Shown here one piece after another: positions 60,586-64,000 of a stretch of 64,000 nt of DNA. Numbering within the stretch: the stretch's first letter is position 1; each line of letters opens with the position of its first letter. The position numbers and the translations under genes were made by a program. The notes under the pieces were generated by a model. That model saw nothing but the letters and a program-made list of their open reading frames with translations, was not told the origin of the DNA and searched no databases. The DNA is from Eleginops maclovinus (taxonomy: Eukaryota > Chordata > Actinopteri > Perciformes > Eleginopidae). The stretch covers positions 1,308,946 to 1,372,945 of the forward strand of contig NC_086363.1 in assembly GCF_036324505.1 (NCBI RefSeq). The letters are read 5' to 3'.

Positions 60586-63500
60586 CTGGTTTAGACTAAA
60601 CCCTGAATTAATTTAACTAAAGAACTGCACATTTGACTTCATTTGCATGAACATAAACTATTAAAATGGGCTTATTTTAAATATTTCAGTAGACATTTTA
60701 CTTGAACTTCTTGTATATATTTAGATATCTGTATTTTATTTAATATTTGTATTGCACAATCTTACTGTGACTTAGGTTTATATAAATATTTGTAGCATTT
60801 TTATTTATTTTTATCGGTTTAGTGTTTTTTTGTGGAGAAACCATGATTTTTATCCATGTTTTTTCTACCAAAATAATGGTCCAATGAATGAATAGAAGCC
60901 GATGCATTTTATTTAGGTCTCATTTATAACTGATAATCTCAGCCTACTCTCTCTCTCTGTCCAAAGACCCTGGGTGTTTTCTGTTTTAACGTCGGACAGG
61001 TTTTTTGTTTCCTGTTTGAAGTCAAGATCTGCTTACTGTGAAGTGTGTGGACAAACAGACCCCCACCCAGCAGAGCCCCCGCTATCTCCTCTCTATTGTT
61101 TGCCGTGTGATTAGACACTAAATCATTTTATTGTTGTAAAATATTGATCTTTATCTCGACATGAAGTTACCGGCGGCGGGCCTCTTCAGAGGGGCCGGGG
61201 GGGATTTGTGCGGCTGATTGTGAGCTGTCTATATGCGCGATCGCTGTTGACTCCACATGTCCTCCATCCCGAGCCGCTCTCAGGGGGCCGCTCTGCAGGA
61301 ATCCATTAATTCATAGCCTCGTTCACGCTCCCCTCCTGCAGCGGGACGACAGTCACGCACACAGCGCAAAATCACCAGAGCCGGGTTTATCCCAAATACA
61401 GAGAGACCCAGACTTCAGGTTTTAGGTGAGGAACCCCCGAGGGAGGAGGTGGGTTTTAATATAAAATGTAAACTACATAAAGAAGCAAGATGAGGCAGCT
61501 GAAATGATTTAGTTTCCAAACTAAGGAGCTTTTAAAGTAATCGGATTGAGAAATCGATTGGATTTTCTTCTAGATTCCCATTTACGGTGAGACCCCGATG
61601 GAGGAGCTTATTTTGGATGGTTCCTGCACACATTAGTCGCTTTTTGGTTTATTTTTTTGATCAAAATTCAAACCGCGTTTAGCAGCTAAGAGATTTCTAA
61701 TAAGATTTTTCTGAAGTTACAATTTTCAGTCAATAATCACGAGTTTCTTACTTTTAATTAACATTTTTTACTGAAAAGACAGTTGTTCACTTGTCGTCAA
61801 ACCCAGATTGAAGCGTTGGAAGTACATTTGTTTTTCATTAAATGTATAACAGCAACACAAGACAACGGAATGAATAAAGTTTTAAGGAAATTCAAAGTTT
61901 TCTAATTAATTGACAGATTTTTTTCCAAATTATTTACAGTTTTTTTTGTAAATTGATTTCCTTTTTAATTTTGGCAAAACGCAATTTTTATCCCAATTTT
62001 AACTCAAAATAAAAGTGTAATAAAGATGTATATATGCTAGGTTTTTATTCAACATATTCACTTTTTTATTAATTGCATTTTATCATTGCTGTGAATTCTT
62101 TTGATAGCATAAAGATCTCTGAGTTAATTCATTTTCAACAAATACTGATTTATTATTCAGGGTTGTTTTCTGGATAGTACTGGGGCGCTGATCTCGCTTA
62201 TAATATTTATAAATTCTGGCGAGATCTTAAATTGAGTCCCATAACAGGAGTAAAACCCTGATGGTTTTCAAAATCAAACCGGCGTAAAGCAGCAAAACAA
62301 AACCCCTATTTAATCCATTTTTTCCCTTGTAAACAAACAGAAATGAGGCTGCTTTTTTAAACCCAAGAACAGCCCCTAGTTTCTGTGCCGTTGTGTTGAC
62401 TTCATTCCTTTTTTTAAAGTCAATTTTAACACATTTTATATAAGAACGTTAGCTGTTCCCCTCTTATCAGCTGCTATAAAACAAACAGCACAGTATATAT
62501 ATTTGTTTTGTCATAATTGAGATAATTGATAGTAGTATAATTGGTAGTTAAGGATTTGTTTTCTAAAAATGTGTAAAAACTTTAAGGGATTTAATTCAAA
62601 TGATCCAATATTGATTATTTCTTGCCAAATCCCAACATCAGCCCGTAGTTTCTGTGCCATTATGTCTGCTTCATTTCTTTTAAAAAGTGACCCTTCAACA
62701 GCGTCTCCTCTCGGCTGTTATAAAACAGGACCGTATATATTTCATTGTTCTTGTTGCGCTTTATGGTCTTTAACCCCCGGCTGAACAAGGTCACAAATGA
62801 ATTTCTCCCGGAGACCAAACGTGTGTTGCATTACCATAAATGATCTGTGCGATTATTAGAGAGGAGCTTTTATCGCGGTAACGTCCCGTATTATCATCTG
62901 AATGAGCATCTTTAATAATAGAGCGCTGAGACCGGCGCTGGGTTTATCTCAGAGAGAAGGGCTGCTTTTCTCAGAGGTGCATTGTGGGAAGTGAAGGTCG
63001 TGTTTGTTCATGGAGGATAAGTGGTCCAAATGCTTCATCTGCAGGGTTTCATTTCCACTGCTCCTCTTCCTCCTCCTCTTCCTCTTCTTCACTCCCACAT
63101 AAACACGTCTAAAACACGGAGCTGAGGAGGGAATTATTCCTGATGCAAGAGCCTCTCAGCAGGTGGAGGGCATGCTCTCCCCCAACACACAGGGATACTT
63201 TAATACTGTATTCCTTTATTATTACCTGAAATAAATCTGAGTACAGAGTACACATTATTTAAATGTCCTTTTGTATAAATATTTTCTATTTTATGACCTT
63301 TTTAAAGGACATTTCACTGTCTTATGTTTTATATACATATATTTATTTAAACTATATTTCATTACAACTTACCTGTAGAAAAGGCGCACACTGTATTCCT
63401 ATATAAATATTTACTTCTTATTTTTTATTTAAATACTTTATTATTAATAATACTTTTCTATATTCTTTCTGCCTCTCCTTAACTTCACATCTTTTTTATA

Positions 63501-64000
63501 CTTATTTGTATTCAATGTATTTATTGCATATTCTTATTTAACATCTCGTTTAAATAAATATATTACTTTTTATTTTACAAAACAGAAATTCTTTTCCTTT
63601 AAAATGTAATCATTGTCCCTACTGTATGGCACGTTTAATTCATAGAAGTAAAAAGTGCACATTTTAATTATTTTAATATAAATATTTAACTTTATCTTTC
63701 ATTTATATTTAAAGGAATAATAAGCCCCAAAAAGCCTTGCACCGCGCAGACATCACCACACAGTGAGACAGGCGTCGCACTTATGCAGTTTAAATCGCAC
63801 CCTGATCAGGATCCAGACTCGAGGTTTTTAAATGTCAGCGTCTCCACGCTGCTCTGATCAGACTGGATTTTAAGCTTTGTGCTGCTGGGGAAACTTTGTG
63901 GGGAAAAAGGGCAAAGGAAACTTTGATTCATTTCATTTCCTGGCTGTCTTTTTTTGTGGTTTTAACTCATTTTGTCTGTCAGGAAATAACATAAGTCTGA
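60586..64000. other. xrn2 intron 18 (continues past the window); candidate regulatory stretches at 61060-61400 and 62790-63010
   Basis: No next exon (expected to continue the family sequence after YYYQ) was found in this 3.4 kb, so the intron is at least 3.9 kb. 61060-61400 is unique, with TATTGTTTGCCGTGTGATTAG (forkhead-like TGTTTGC) and ATATGCGCGATCGCTGTTG. 62790-63010 has TTTATCGCGGTAACGTCCCG and GCGCTGAGACCGGCGCTGGG. Both stand out from the AT-rich remainder. The rest of 61.4-64.0 kb is AT-rich and unremarkable. Exclusion of exons was by eye. Confidence 0.45.

Overview
The window is vertebrate nuclear DNA, almost certainly from a spiny-rayed (acanthomorph) teleost. The evidence is intron-split genes with GT-AG boundaries, very long CA/TG tracts, a tRNA-derived SINE of teleost type, GCTAAC/GCTAGC-rich fish repeats and MITE-like sequences. 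It matches the vertebrate neighbourhood CFAP61 - INSM1 - ... - XRN2 - NKX2-4/NKX2-2 (human 20p11.2). All genes seen lie on the + strand.

Layout. 223-360 is the last coding exon of an upstream gene, most likely cfap61. 4517-5830 is the intronless zinc-finger repressor gene insm1, complete, with its promoter and a 3'UTR ending near 7.14 kb. From 7.1 to 37.6 kb I find no protein gene. That stretch holds arrays of one 57-bp minisatellite at four places and in both orientations, a 2.35-kb array of a 12-bp unit, many dinucleotide tracts, a SINE, a small MITE, an inverted repeat with arms of about 105 bp, several short-range duplications and some low-repeat stretches that may be regulatory. 37725-40813 is a small three-exon gene for a PPC/DUF296-domain protein, with an NRF-1-type palindrome just upstream and a first coding exon that holds only the ATG. 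49987-60110 holds the first 18 coding exons of xrn2 (5'-3' exoribonuclease 2). The remaining exons lie beyond the right edge, and the last 3.9 kb is xrn2 intron.

How the genes relate. INSM1 is a nuclear SNAG-domain repressor of neuroendocrine differentiation. XRN2 is the housekeeping nuclear 'torpedo' exonuclease of transcription termination. The PPC-domain protein has no role I can assign. They do not form a pathway; what links them is conserved linkage. Low-repeat stretches between them and inside xrn2 introns are plausible long-range regulatory DNA for insm1 and the NKX2 genes expected to the right, but this is inference.

Most notable points: (1) xrn2 exon 7 lacks one base relative to the conserved reading frame, exactly at the catalytic acidic motif, so the sequence has an assembly error or the allele is broken; (2) an intact PPC/DUF296 gene sits in a vertebrate; (3) the 57-bp minisatellite lies beside recognisable MITE-like tails, suggesting spread inside a non-autonomous transposon; (4) a UG-repeat replaces the polypyrimidine tract at the xrn2 exon 13 acceptor, next to a perfect branch-point sequence. 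I see no prokaryote-style system, CRISPR array, rRNA gene or functional tRNA gene.
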